A DNA stretch of 64,000 bases from Caulobacter ginsengisoli (GTDB taxonomy: Bacteria > Pseudomonadota > Alphaproteobacteria > Caulobacterales > Caulobacteraceae): assembly GCF_030814835.1 (NCBI RefSeq), contig NZ_JAUSVS010000003.1:248001-312000 (forward strand), written 5' to 3'. Position numbers and translations under genes: made by a program. Shown piece by piece: positions 37,122-45,115 of this stretch. Below the pieces are notes generated by a model. That model worked only from the letters and a program-made list of their open reading frames with translations, was not told where the DNA came from and did no database searches. The first letter of the stretch is position 1; every line of letters starts with the position of its first letter.

Positions 37122-37193
37122 CAGCAACTCCAAACTGTAGCGCGCTCCATAGCAGAGGTTTGCGTTCTGTCGCGCCCCTGCTAGGTCCGGCGG

Positions 37194-37595
37194 ATGAAGC
37201 CAATGCTCCTCGTCGCCGCCTGCGCCCTGGTCGATGTCGACGGCCGGGTGCTGATCTGCCAGCGGCCGCAGGGCAAGCAGCTGGCCGGGCTGTGGGAGTT
37301 TCCGGGCGGCAAGCTGGAACCCGGTGAAACCCCGGAAGAGTGCCTGATCCGCGAGCTGGATGAGGAGCTGGGGATCAAGGTGACGGAGGCCTGCCTGGCC
37401 CCGTTCGTATTTGCGTCCCACGGTTACGATTCATTTCACCTGCTCATGCCATTGTATCTGTGCAGGCGCTGGGACGGCTTCGTCACGGCGCGGGAACACG
37501 AGGCGCTCGCTTGGGTCAGACCCGATCAGCTCAGCGACTACCCCATGCCGCCGGCGGACCTGCCGCTGGTCGCCTATCTGCGCGATTTTCTCTGA
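37194..37595 (+). CDS. mutT: NUDIX hydrolase, 8-oxo-dGTP diphosphatase MutT
   Basis: 133 residues. The Nudix box GGKLEPGETPEECLIRELDE followed by ELGI is intact, and CQRPQGKQLAGLWEFPG is typical of MutT, which removes oxidised dGTP. Ends in YLRDFL, the normal MutT end, so the overlap with the pilin gene is not a fusion. Confidence 0.93.
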   Translation: MKPMLLVAACALVDVDGRVLICQRPQGKQLAGLWEFPGGKLEPGETPEECLIRELDEELGIKVTEACLAPFVFASHGYDSFHLLMPLYLCRRWDGFVTAREHEALAWVRPDQLSDYPMPPADLPLVAYLRDFL

Positions 37596-37756
37596 AAAGC
37601 TTCTGGCGCGACGAGTCGGGAGCCACGGCCATCGAATACGGCCTGATCGCCAGCCTGATCTTCCTGGTCATCGTCACCTCGGTGACCGCCTTCGGCAACA
37701 AGACCACCGACATCATGGACCGCGTCAGCGCCGCCATCGCCGGCGCGATCAGCTAG
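37592..37756 (+). CDS. Flp-type IVb pilin with an apparent CTG start
   Basis: 54 residues. The pilin signature DESGATAIEYGLIASLIF is present with the prepilin cleavage site after Gly and Glu5 of the mature form. The only nearby in-frame initiator is CTG 37592, which overlaps the mutT stop as CTGA; there is no in-frame ATG, GTG or TTG back to GTG 37460. It would give a normal short leader (KSFWRDESG). Translation by coupling to mutT is likely. It is isolated from any tad/cpa pilus assembly genes in this window. Confidence 0.75.
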   Translation: MKSFWRDESGATAIEYGLIASLIFLVIVTSVTAFGNKTTDIMDRVSAAIAGAIS

Positions 37757-38280
37757 CGGGCGACAAAGGTCCAGATAGGCCCCGTCCAGTGGATCCCGTC
37801 GCCCTGGATCTCCTCGATCTCTGAGACATTGCCTGCCGCCTTGATGGCCCTGGGCCAGAAGACGATGGCCCTGGCGTTGCGCTGGGCGATGGCGATCTCC
37901 CAGCGGCCGGGATAGCGGGCCAGGATCTCGTGCAGGGCCCAGTCGGCCAGGCCCCGTCCGCGGTGTTTCCGCGCCACGAAGAACTCGCCCATATTGCGCT
38001 CGACATGGCCGTCGTCGCGGTGGGAATGGCTGTTGATCAGCGCAAAGCCGGCGGGATGGCCATCGACCCGCAGGATCAGCGGGATGCGGCCTTCCTCGCT
38101 CCAGTAGCGGTCCAGATAGGGATAGGGTTCGAACCGCCCCGTCCCGTCCAGTTCGAAGCCCGTGGAGCCCGGCGGCTCCATTTCCGAGAAGTCGTAGATG
38201 TAGAACTGCATCAACCCCTCGAGCAGGGGCGCCTCTTCGGGCCTGGCCAGAGTCAGGGTGAAGGCGGCCTCAGCGGTCAT
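37753..38280 (-). CDS. GNAT family N-acetyltransferase
   Basis: 175 residues of GNAT fold. The acetyl-CoA loop is FFVARKHRGRGLADWALHEI, followed by WEIAIAQRNARAIVFWPRA. Substrate unknown. Its stop overlaps the pilin stop on the other strand (CTAG). It overlaps the upstream methyltransferase gene by 11 bases, so they are one operon. Confidence 0.88.
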   Translation of the reverse strand: MTAEAAFTLTLARPEEAPLLEGLMQFYIYDFSEMEPPGSTGFELDGTGRFEPYPYLDRYWSEEGRIPLILRVDGHPAGFALINSHSHRDDGHVERNMGEFFVARKHRGRGLADWALHEILARYPGRWEIAIAQRNARAIVFWPRAIKAAGNVSEIEEIQGDGIHWTGPIWTFVAR

Positions 38281-39199
38281 TGTCGGGTTTTCCCGCCGCT
38301 TCCCCGGCGCTCTGTTCGATGCTGTTCAGGGCGTCGGCCAGCCGCATCCGGGCCGAGCCGGGCTTGAGCGGCTTCTGCTGGGTTTCGGCCGGCGCCCAGC
38401 CGGTGATGGTGATGATCTCGAAGGTGGCCGGGATGCGGCCGTCTGGGTCGGCGAACCGCTCGGCATAGAGTTCCATGGCCCGGACCAGCACGCCGCGGGT
38501 CAGGCCGCGGGGCGGCCGCTCCATCGGCACGGCGGTCTCGCCCATGGCTCTGAGGTCACGCAGCAGGGCCAGCGGGTCGGCATAGCGGACCGTCACCCGG
38601 TCCACATCGGCGACGGGCAGGGCGAACCCCGCCCGCTGCAGCAGGGCGGCGGCGTCGAAGGCGTCGGCGAAGGGCGAGACGCGCGGGCTGGCCCCGCCGG
38701 TCAGCTCGACCTCGGCGGCCAGCAGCGACTGGCGAAGCTCCGTCAGGGTGGCGCCGCCCAGGACCGCGCCGATGAACAGGCCATCGGGCTTCAGGGCCTG
38801 GCGAATCTGGATCAGGGCCCCGACCAGGTCATTGGTCCAGTGCAGGGCCAGGGTCGAGACGATCAGGTCCAGGCTGGCCGGGGCGAACGGCAGCCGCTCC
38901 TCGTCGACGACCAGCCGGGTCCCGGCGCGGCCGGCCAGCATGGCGCCCGAAAGGTCGGTCTCGATCAGCCAGTCGATCTTCTCGGCCGCGTCGCTGATCG
39001 CCAGGGCGCGGGCGAAGGCCCCGTCGCGGGCGCCCAGGTCGACGGCGCGCGGAAACCGCCGCATGATCGCCTCCAGCCGCACCACCGCGTCGTCCGCCGC
39101 CCGGCGCTTGAGGAAGCTGGCGGTGGCGTAGGCCTGAGCGGCGCGGTCGAGCCTTTGCCGGTGCAGGGCGCGGTCGAACAGGATGGGAGAAGCGATCAT
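38270..39199 (-). CDS. SAM-dependent methyltransferase-fold protein, NDUFAF5-like
   Basis: 309 residues. The start ILFDRALHRQRLDRAAQAY followed by FLKRRAADD and VDLGARDG is that of alphaproteobacterial relatives of NDUFAF5, a complex I assembly factor reported to hydroxylate an Arg of a NADH dehydrogenase subunit; BioC-type methyltransferases are more distant kin. The glycine loop is VDLGARDGAFARAL. ATG 39199 is the best start. Often annotated simply as methyltransferase. Confidence 0.8.
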   Translation of the reverse strand: MIASPILFDRALHRQRLDRAAQAYATASFLKRRAADDAVVRLEAIMRRFPRAVDLGARDGAFARALAISDAAEKIDWLIETDLSGAMLAGRAGTRLVVDEERLPFAPASLDLIVSTLALHWTNDLVGALIQIRQALKPDGLFIGAVLGGATLTELRQSLLAAEVELTGGASPRVSPFADAFDAAALLQRAGFALPVADVDRVTVRYADPLALLRDLRAMGETAVPMERPPRGLTRGVLVRAMELYAERFADPDGRIPATFEIITITGWAPAETQQKPLKPGSARMRLADALNSIEQSAGEAAGKPDNDR

Positions 39200-39320
39200 G
39201 GGCGCGGAGATAGGTCTCTGTTCGGTCGCCCGCAAACCTGATGCGGGGCCCCCAAAAATGGGGAAGCGGCGTTCGCCATACGCCGATAGTCTGATCGCCA
39301 CCAACATGGGATGACTTCAG

Positions 39321-39830
39321 ATGTCCAAGAAAATCGCAGCGACCCAGACTCTCGTCACGACTTTGGCGCTCTGCGCGACCATGGCCTTCGGCGGCGCCGC
39401 CCAGGCGGCCGGGTTCTCGGCCGGTTCGTCGGCCGACGTGGCCCGGGTGCTCCAGGCCGACGGCTTTACCGCCACGACCAAGGTCGAGGGCAACAAGCCC
39501 TATGTCGCGGCCACGACCAGCGACGGCACCAAGTTCGTGGTGGAATTCTACAAGTGCGACACCAGCAAGCTGAACTGCAAGGTCGCCATCTACACGGCCA
39601 ACTGGACGGAAGAGCCGACCCTGGACCAGATCAACCGCTGGAACCGCTGGACCTTCGTCTGCCCGGTCTACGGCGCGGCGGACAAGAGCACCTCGGTGTG
39701 GATGGGCGTGATGGTCGACCCGTCGGACAACGCCCAGACCGTTGAATTGCAGCTGAAGACGTTCAATGGTTGTCTCTCGGACTTCCAGGCCTTCCTCACC
39801 AATCCGGAAGCCTTCCTGAAGGACAAGTAG
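39321..39830 (+). CDS. Secreted YbjN domain protein
   Basis: 169 residues: a signal peptide (1-29, ending AQA) followed by a YbjN (bacterial sensory-transduction regulator-like) domain, recognisable in VARVLQADGFTATTKVEGNKPYVAAT and the compact alpha/beta pattern. Four Cys in the mature part may form disulfides. Function unknown. Upstream gap carries a CCCCCAAAAATGGGG palindrome at 39249-39263. Confidence 0.8.
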   Translation: MSKKIAATQTLVTTLALCATMAFGGAAQAAGFSAGSSADVARVLQADGFTATTKVEGNKPYVAATTSDGTKFVVEFYKCDTSKLNCKVAIYTANWTEEPTLDQINRWNRWTFVCPVYGAADKSTSVWMGVMVDPSDNAQTVELQLKTFNGCLSDFQAFLTNPEAFLKDK

Positions 39831-39852
39831 GCGGCCATGCGAAGGGGGTCGG

Positions 39853-40644
39853 TTGAGCACGCAGACTGACCCCTCCTCAGCCCAGGCCCAAGCCCAGGTT
39901 CTGGCCCGGCGGATCGCCGGCGCCTCGGCGCGGCTGCTGGACCTGATCCTGCCGCAGACCACCCTGGCCGGCGCCCCCGCCCAGTCCGGCGGCCTGCCGG
40001 CCGGCGCCTGGCAGGGCATCGAGTTCCTGGCCGACCCAGTCTGCGACGGCTGCGGTTCGCCCTTTCCCTATGATCCAGGCCCGGCGGTCCGCTGTCCGGC
40101 CTGTATGGCCAGGCCGCGCGCCTTCGCCCGGGCCAGGGCCGCCTGCCTCTATGACGAGGCCAGCCGCGGGCCGATCCTGATGTTCAAGCATGGCGATCGC
40201 ACCGACCTGGCGGTGCTGTTCAGCCGCTGGCTGGAGCGGGCGGCGGGCGAGCTGCTGGCCGAGGCGGATGCGGTGGTCCCGGTCCCGCTGCACCGCTGGC
40301 GCCTGCTGCGGCGGCGCTACAACCAGGCCGCCGAACTGGCCCGGCCGCTGGCCCGCCGCGCCGGCCTGGCCTATCTGCCCGACGTGCTGGTCCGCGAACG
40401 GGCCACCGACACCCAGGGCGGCAAGTCGGCGGTCGGGCGCCGCCGCAACGTCGCGGGAGCCTTCGATGTGCCCGATTCCAAACGCGCCCAGGTCGAGGGC
40501 CGGCGCATCCTGCTGATCGACGATGTGCTAACCACCGGGGCCACCGCCCACGGCTGCGCGCGGGCCCTGTTGGCGGCCGGGGCGGCCCAGGTCGACCTGG
40601 CGGTCATCGCCAAGGTGCGAGCCGCCACGGACACGACTATATAG
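39853..40644 (+). CDS. comF: ComF family protein (phosphoribosyltransferase-like)
   Basis: 263 residues. An N-terminal zinc-binding part (CDGCGSPF and CPACMARP) precedes a type I phosphoribosyltransferase domain with the PRPP motif ILLIDDVLTTGAT. ComF proteins function in DNA uptake in competent bacteria; elsewhere the role is unclear. The start is TTG 39853 with GAAGGGGG just upstream. Confidence 0.9.
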   Translation: MSTQTDPSSAQAQAQVLARRIAGASARLLDLILPQTTLAGAPAQSGGLPAGAWQGIEFLADPVCDGCGSPFPYDPGPAVRCPACMARPRAFARARAACLYDEASRGPILMFKHGDRTDLAVLFSRWLERAAGELLAEADAVVPVPLHRWRLLRRRYNQAAELARPLARRAGLAYLPDVLVRERATDTQGGKSAVGRRRNVAGAFDVPDSKRAQVEGRRILLIDDVLTTGATAHGCARALLAAGAAQVDLAVIAKVRAATDTTI

Positions 40645-40674
40645 GGCGGGAGACAGTTCGAGTCCGGAGCGCCC

Positions 40675-40929
40675 ATGGCCCACGTCACCATCTATACCCG
40701 CCCGTTCTGCGGCTACTGCGCCCGGGCGGTCAACGTGCTCACCGACAAGGGCGCCGACTTCACCGAGATCGACGCCGGCATGGACCCGGCCAAGCGCAAC
40801 GAGATGATGCAGCGCTCGGGCCGGGCGACCTTCCCGCAGATCTTCGTCGGGGATGAGCATATCGGCGGCTGCGACGACATGCTGGCCCTGGACCGGGCCG
40901 GCAAGCTCGACCCGATGCTGGCCGCATGA
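40675..40929 (+). CDS. grxC: Glutaredoxin 3
   Basis: 84 residues, dithiol glutaredoxin with active site C12-G-Y-C15 and the TFPQIFVGDEHIGGCDD glutathione-binding stretch. Reduces disulfides using glutathione. Overlaps the nitrilase-family gene in ATGA, forming an operon with comF, the hydrolase and DUF1178, an arrangement common in alphaproteobacteria. Confidence 0.96.
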   Translation: MAHVTIYTRPFCGYCARAVNVLTDKGADFTEIDAGMDPAKRNEMMQRSGRATFPQIFVGDEHIGGCDDMLALDRAGKLDPMLAA

Positions 40930-41756
40930 CCCTGCGCGCCGGCCTGGTCCAGCTGCGGACTCCGACCGACCATGCGGAATCGCTGGCCCAGGCCGCGCCG
41001 CTGGTGCGCCGGGCCGCCGCCGAGGGCGCGCAGCTGATCTGCACGCCCGAGGGAACCAACGTCCTGCAGAAGGACCGCGCCAAGCTGATCCCGGCGCTGA
41101 AGAGCCAGGACGAGGACCCCGTGGTGCTGGGCCTGCGGGACCTCGCCGCTGAGCTGAAGGTCTGGCTGTCGATCGGCTCGGCCCTGGTGCGGCGCGCGGA
41201 CGGCAAGGCGGCCAACCGCCAGATCCTGGTCTCGCCGGAGGGCGCGGTGGTGGCGACCTACGACAAGCTGCACATGTTCGATGTCGACCTGCCGACCGGG
41301 GAGAAGGCGCGGGAGTCGGAGCTCTACGAACCGGGCGACGAGGCCGTCGTGGTCGGCTGGCCCTTCGGGACCCTGGGCCTGACCATCTGCTACGACATGC
41401 GCTTTCCGGCCGTCTATCGCGCCCTGGCCATGGCCGGCGCCACGGTGATCACCGTGCCGGCCGCCTTCACCCGGCCCACGGGGCAGGCGCACTGGGAAAT
41501 CCTGCTGCGGGCCCGGGCCATCGAGACCGGCAGCTTCATCCTGGCGGCGGCCCAGGGCGGCCAGCACGCCGACGGGCGCGGCACCTGGGGCCACAGCATC
41601 GCTATCGGGCCCTGGGGTGAGGTGCTGGGCCGCCTTGACCATGACGAACCGGACGTGTTGATGGCCGATCTCGACCTGGCCGCCGCCGAGCGGGCCCGGG
41701 CCGCCATCCCGGTGTTGCAGAACGCCCGCGCTTTCAGCGGACCCCGCATCTCATGA
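40926..41756 (+). CDS. Carbon-nitrogen hydrolase (Nit1-like; probable deaminated-glutathione amidase)
   Basis: 276 residues of the nitrilase superfamily with the Glu-Lys-Cys triad: E42 (TPEGTN), K114 (YDKLHMFDV) and C155 (TICYDMRFP). The HMFDVDLP stretch and the location directly after grxC point to the Nit1 branch, which repairs deaminated glutathione; this assignment is inference. Couples to the next gene by ATGA. Confidence 0.87.
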   Translation: MTLRAGLVQLRTPTDHAESLAQAAPLVRRAAAEGAQLICTPEGTNVLQKDRAKLIPALKSQDEDPVVLGLRDLAAELKVWLSIGSALVRRADGKAANRQILVSPEGAVVATYDKLHMFDVDLPTGEKARESELYEPGDEAVVVGWPFGTLGLTICYDMRFPAVYRALAMAGATVITVPAAFTRPTGQAHWEILLRARAIETGSFILAAAQGGQHADGRGTWGHSIAIGPWGEVLGRLDHDEPDVLMADLDLAAAERARAAIPVLQNARAFSGPRIS

Positions 41757-42187
41757 TCAAATACGCCCTGACCTGCGACCATGAGCACAGCTTCGAGGGC
41801 TGGTTCGGGACGTCGGCCGAGTATGACGACCAGGTGGGACGCGGCCTGCTGGCCTGTCCGGTCTGCGACTCCATCAAGGTGCGCAAGCAGATCATGGCCC
41901 CGGCCGTGGCGGGGACCAAGAACCGCGGCCCCGGGTCCGAGGTCTCACCCCAGATGCGCGGCATGATGATGGAGGCCATGGGCAAGGTCCGGGCTCATGT
42001 CGAAGAGAATTTCGACTATGTCGGCGACGCCTTCGCCAAGGAGGCCCGCGACATCCACGAGGGCCGCTCCGAGGAGCGCGGCATCTATGGCGAGGCGACG
42101 CCTCTGGAGGTGAAGAAGCTGGTCGCCGACGGGGTGCCGGTCGCGCCGCTGCCGCCCGCGCCGCCGAAGAAGACCGAGGTCAACTAG
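41753..42187 (+). CDS. DUF1178 family protein
   Basis: 144 residues. N-terminal zinc-ribbon-like [20 protein letters not shown] and CPVCDS, then a helical part ending in a Pro/Lys tail. DUF1178 proteins are alphaproteobacterial, of unknown function, and commonly follow grxC and the nitrilase. The stop overlaps ubiG on the other strand by 4 bases. Confidence 0.88.
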   Translation: MIKYALTCDHEHSFEGWFGTSAEYDDQVGRGLLACPVCDSIKVRKQIMAPAVAGTKNRGPGSEVSPQMRGMMMEAMGKVRAHVEENFDYVGDAFAKEARDIHEGRSEERGIYGEATPLEVKKLVADGVPVAPLPPAPPKKTEVN

Positions 42188-42936
42188 ACGGGCGCCCGCA
42201 CGGTCATCATGTAGTTGATGTCGCTGTCGGCCGAGCGGCTCCACTGGCCGGTCAGCGGATTGAAGCTGACCCCGAACGGCCCCTCCAACTGGTAGGGCGT
42301 CCCGGCCAGAAAGGTTTCGATCTCTTCCGGCTTAAGGAACTGGTTCCAGTCGTGGGTGCCGGGGGGCAGCCAGCGCAGGATGTATTCTGCCCCGACCTTG
42401 GCCAGGGCCAGGGCCTTGAGGGTGCGGTTGAGGGTGGCCAGGATCATGAGGCCCCCCGGGGCCAGCAGGCTGGCGGTGGTGCGCAGGTACTCGCCGGGGT
42501 CGGCGACGTGTTCGATGACTTCCATGTTGAGGATGACGTCGAACGGTCCGGCCCCCTCGGCGGCCAGCTGCTCGGCCGTGCCGGCCCGGAAGTCGATGTC
42601 CAGGCCCTGGGCCGTGGCGTGGGTCGAAGCCACGGCGATGTTGCGCTCGGAGGCGTCGACGGCGGTGACGGTAAAGCCCAGCCGGCGCATCGGCTCGCTG
42701 AGCAGGCCGCCGCCGCAGCCGATGTCCAGCAGCTTCAGGCCGGTGAACGGCTGGCGGGCCGTCCCGTCGCGGCCGAACGCCTCCAGCACCTGCTCGCGGA
42801 TGAAGCCCAGGCGGATGGGGTTGAAGACATGCAGCGGGCCGAACTTGCCCTTGGGGTCCCACCACTCTTCGGCGATGGCCGAAAAGCGGGCCACGTCGGC
42901 CGGATCGACGCTCCAGGTGGCGGTGGTGTCGCTCAT
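42184..42936 (-). CDS. ubiG: Ubiquinone biosynthesis O-methyltransferase UbiG
   Basis: 250 residues. Performs both O-methylations of ubiquinone synthesis. Landmarks: [26 protein letters not shown], the SAM loop [15 protein letters not shown], and [17 protein letters not shown] 42936 follows AGGA; ATG 42951 lacks such a site. Divergent from lysC, an order frequent in alphaproteobacteria. Confidence 0.96.
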   Translation of the reverse strand: MSDTTATWSVDPADVARFSAIAEEWWDPKGKFGPLHVFNPIRLGFIREQVLEAFGRDGTARQPFTGLKLLDIGCGGGLLSEPMRRLGFTVTAVDASERNIAVASTHATAQGLDIDFRAGTAEQLAAEGAGPFDVILNMEVIEHVADPGEYLRTTASLLAPGGLMILATLNRTLKALALAKVGAEYILRWLPPGTHDWNQFLKPEEIETFLAGTPYQLEGPFGVSFNPLTGQWSRSADSDINYMMTVRAPV

Positions 42937-43046
42937 CGGGGTCCTGCGCATTGCGGCGCCGCAAAACGGAAGCTAGAAGGCTGCGGCTTGCTGCGGAGAT
43001 GGCCCCTGGGCGCGGTTCCGGCAAGGAATTTCCGCGGAGGGGGTTT

Positions 43047-44294
43047 GTGTCCCGACTGGTGATGAAATTCGGCGGCACCTCGGTGGCCGACCTGGAGCGC
43101 ATCCGGCGCGTCGGACGGCTGGTGGCCGCCGAGGTCGAGGCCGGCCGCAAGGTCGCCGTCGTGGTCTCGGCCATGGCCGGCAAGACCAATGAGCTGGTCG
43201 CCTGGACCGACGGCGCGGGCGCGGCGGCCCAGGGCCTGCCCGACTCCGACGACGAATATGATGTGGTCGTCGCCAGCGGCGAGCAGGTGACGGCCGGCCT
43301 GCTGGCCATGACCCTGCGCAATATGGGCCTCAACGCCCGCTCCTGGATGGGCTGGCAGATCCCGATCGTCACCGACGAGGCCCATGGCCGGGCGCGGATC
43401 GAGGACGTGCGCGGCGCGGTGCTGGGCGAGGCCATGGATCGCGGCGAGATCGCCGTCATCGCCGGCTTCCAGGGCATCAGCCCCTCCGGAAGGATCACCA
43501 CCCTGGGCCGGGGCGGCTCGGACACCAGCGCGGTGGCCATCGCCGCCGCCCTGGGCGCGCCCTGCGACATCTATACGGACGTGGACGGAGTCTACACCAC
43601 CGATCCCCGTATCGAATCCCGCGCCCGCAAGCTGGCCAAGATCAGCTATGAAGAGATGCTGGAGATGGCGTCGCTGGGCGCCAAGGTGCTGCAGACCCGC
43701 AGCGTCGAACTGGCCATGTCGCAGCGGGTGCCGGTCCGGGTATTGTCGAGCTTTGTCGAACCGGGCGAAGCGCCGGGGCAGGGCACCATCGTCTGCGACG
43801 AGGAGGAGATCGTGGAAAAGCGCATCGTGAGCGGCGTGGCCTACAGCCGCGACGAGGCCAAGCTGACCCTGTTCGGCCTGCCCGACCATCCCGGCGTGTC
43901 GTCGCGGATCTTCGGGGCCCTGGCCGACGCCAACGTCAATGTCGACATGATCGTCCAGGCCCACGCCCGCACGGCCGACTCGGCCAACATGGAGTTCACC
44001 GTCGGCAAGCGCGACGCCAAGCGGGCTGAGGAGATCGTCAATTCCCTCAAGCACGAGATCGGCTTCGAGAGTGTCGCCCTGGACGAGGACGTCGCCAAGG
44101 TCTCGGTGGTCGGGGTCGGCATGCGCAGCCACTCGGGCGTCGCCAAGACCATGTTCAAGGCCCTGGCCGAGAAGGGCGTCAACATCCAGGTCATCTCGAC
44201 CAGCGAAATCAAGATCAGCGTGCTGATCGACGCCGCCTACACCGAGTTGGCCGTCCGCGCCCTGCACGCCGCCTACGCGCTGGATCAGGTCTAG
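43047..44294 (+). CDS. lysC: Aspartate kinase LysC
   Basis: 415 residues. First enzyme of the lysine/threonine/methionine pathway. The N-terminal kinase domain starts LVMKFGGTSVAD and has GFQGISPSGRITTLGRGGSDTSA; two ACT domains at the C-terminus (about 265-410) bind the feedback inhibitors. GTG 43047 follows GGAGGGGG; the ATG at 43062 is too far from it. Confidence 0.97.
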   Translation: MSRLVMKFGGTSVADLERIRRVGRLVAAEVEAGRKVAVVVSAMAGKTNELVAWTDGAGAAAQGLPDSDDEYDVVVASGEQVTAGLLAMTLRNMGLNARSWMGWQIPIVTDEAHGRARIEDVRGAVLGEAMDRGEIAVIAGFQGISPSGRITTLGRGGSDTSAVAIAAALGAPCDIYTDVDGVYTTDPRIESRARKLAKISYEEMLEMASLGAKVLQTRSVELAMSQRVPVRVLSSFVEPGEAPGQGTIVCDEEEIVEKRIVSGVAYSRDEAKLTLFGLPDHPGVSSRIFGALADANVNVDMIVQAHARTADSANMEFTVGKRDAKRAEEIVNSLKHEIGFESVALDEDVAKVSVVGVGMRSHSGVAKTMFKALAEKGVNIQVISTSEIKISVLIDAAYTELAVRALHAAYALDQV

Positions 44295-44301
44295 ACCCAA
44301 A

Positions 44302-44330
44302 CGAAAACGGCCCCGCCAGAGGCAGGGCCG
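44302..44330 (-). terminator. Terminator hairpin between lysC and the convergent orphan gene
   Basis: CGGCCCTGCC-tct-GGCGGGGCCG on the minus strand, followed by TTTTCG. It is a strong stem with one mismatch and a short U-tract, placed just past the stop of the minus-strand gene. On the plus strand the same stem ends lysC but lacks a T-run. Confidence 0.7.
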
Positions 44331-44358
44331 CTTCCATTCAGCGAAACGCTGGAATGAC

Positions 44359-44844
44359 TTAGTGAATCCAACTCAGCCGCATCGGGATGGTCCATTGCGG
44401 CTTGGCCAGCATCATGTCGGGCATCAGGCCCTCCGACATGTTGATGAGGCTGTCGTCGCCGAGGCCGGCGCCCGCGATGGTGTCGACGGGCAGCGGGATG
44501 GCGAAGGGTTCTTCGACCTTCAGCACCGACGGCAGGATGAGGGCGGAGCTGTTGTCTTCGTGACGGATCGGCTGCGAGGTTTCGACCGTGCCGGTCAGGC
44601 CGTCGGAGACCAGTTCGCTGGAGGGCGAGGAAACATCGATCATATGCTCGGCGCTGAGCACCGGCATCAGATTGTCCAGGGTCCAGTGGCCATTCAGGCC
44701 TTCGGACGAGAACAAATCCGGGGTCGGGCTATGGAAGCCGGAATCGACCCCCATCGAGCGCCCGAACGACACGCCCCAACTATTCAGAGAATGGTTGGAA
44801 TCCCCGAAATGAAAATTCAGCAGATCGCCGTCCCACAACAGCAT
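44359..44844 (-). CDS. Hypothetical 161-residue acidic protein
   Basis: Not recognised. 161 residues, poor in Lys/Arg, rich in Ser, Leu, Asp and Met, without signal peptide or membrane segment. The start MLLWDGDLLNFHFGDSNHSL is hydrophobic-acidic, and the end PQWTIPMRLSWIH is aromatic. GAGGGG precedes ATG 44844, and a terminator hairpin follows the stop, so it is probably a real transcription unit. Codon usage looks less GC-biased than that of its neighbours, which could mean recent acquisition. Confidence 0.6.
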   Translation of the reverse strand: MLLWDGDLLNFHFGDSNHSLNSWGVSFGRSMGVDSGFHSPTPDLFSSEGLNGHWTLDNLMPVLSAEHMIDVSSPSSELVSDGLTGTVETSQPIRHEDNSSALILPSVLKVEEPFAIPLPVDTIAGAGLGDDSLINMSEGLMPDMMLAKPQWTIPMRLSWIH

Positions 44845-45115
44845 CGACTTGGCCCCTCACTGCGCCCAGGCGGACTCGGCCCAGGAACACATACCGACGT
44901 TAGCACAACAAATTCTAAAAGCGCCAGCCCCCGCGTGAGTGGAAATCGCCTGCAACCGCACTGATCCAATGTGGCGGCCAGCCGCCCCGTCCGGGCCGCG
45001 AAACAGGCGGAAGCGCAAGTTGACAACCACGCCGCGCGCTTGAGCGCTGTTCCGCAACGGAAATCTGCTATAGCGCCGACGAACGGGGCTCTTCCCGGGG
45101 AGTTACAAGCCACCC

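Noticed and set aside
37194-37756. MutT-Flp fusion by frameshift
   Set aside because: MutT ends at its normal C-terminus and the pilin has a proper short leader, so two separate proteins fit better.
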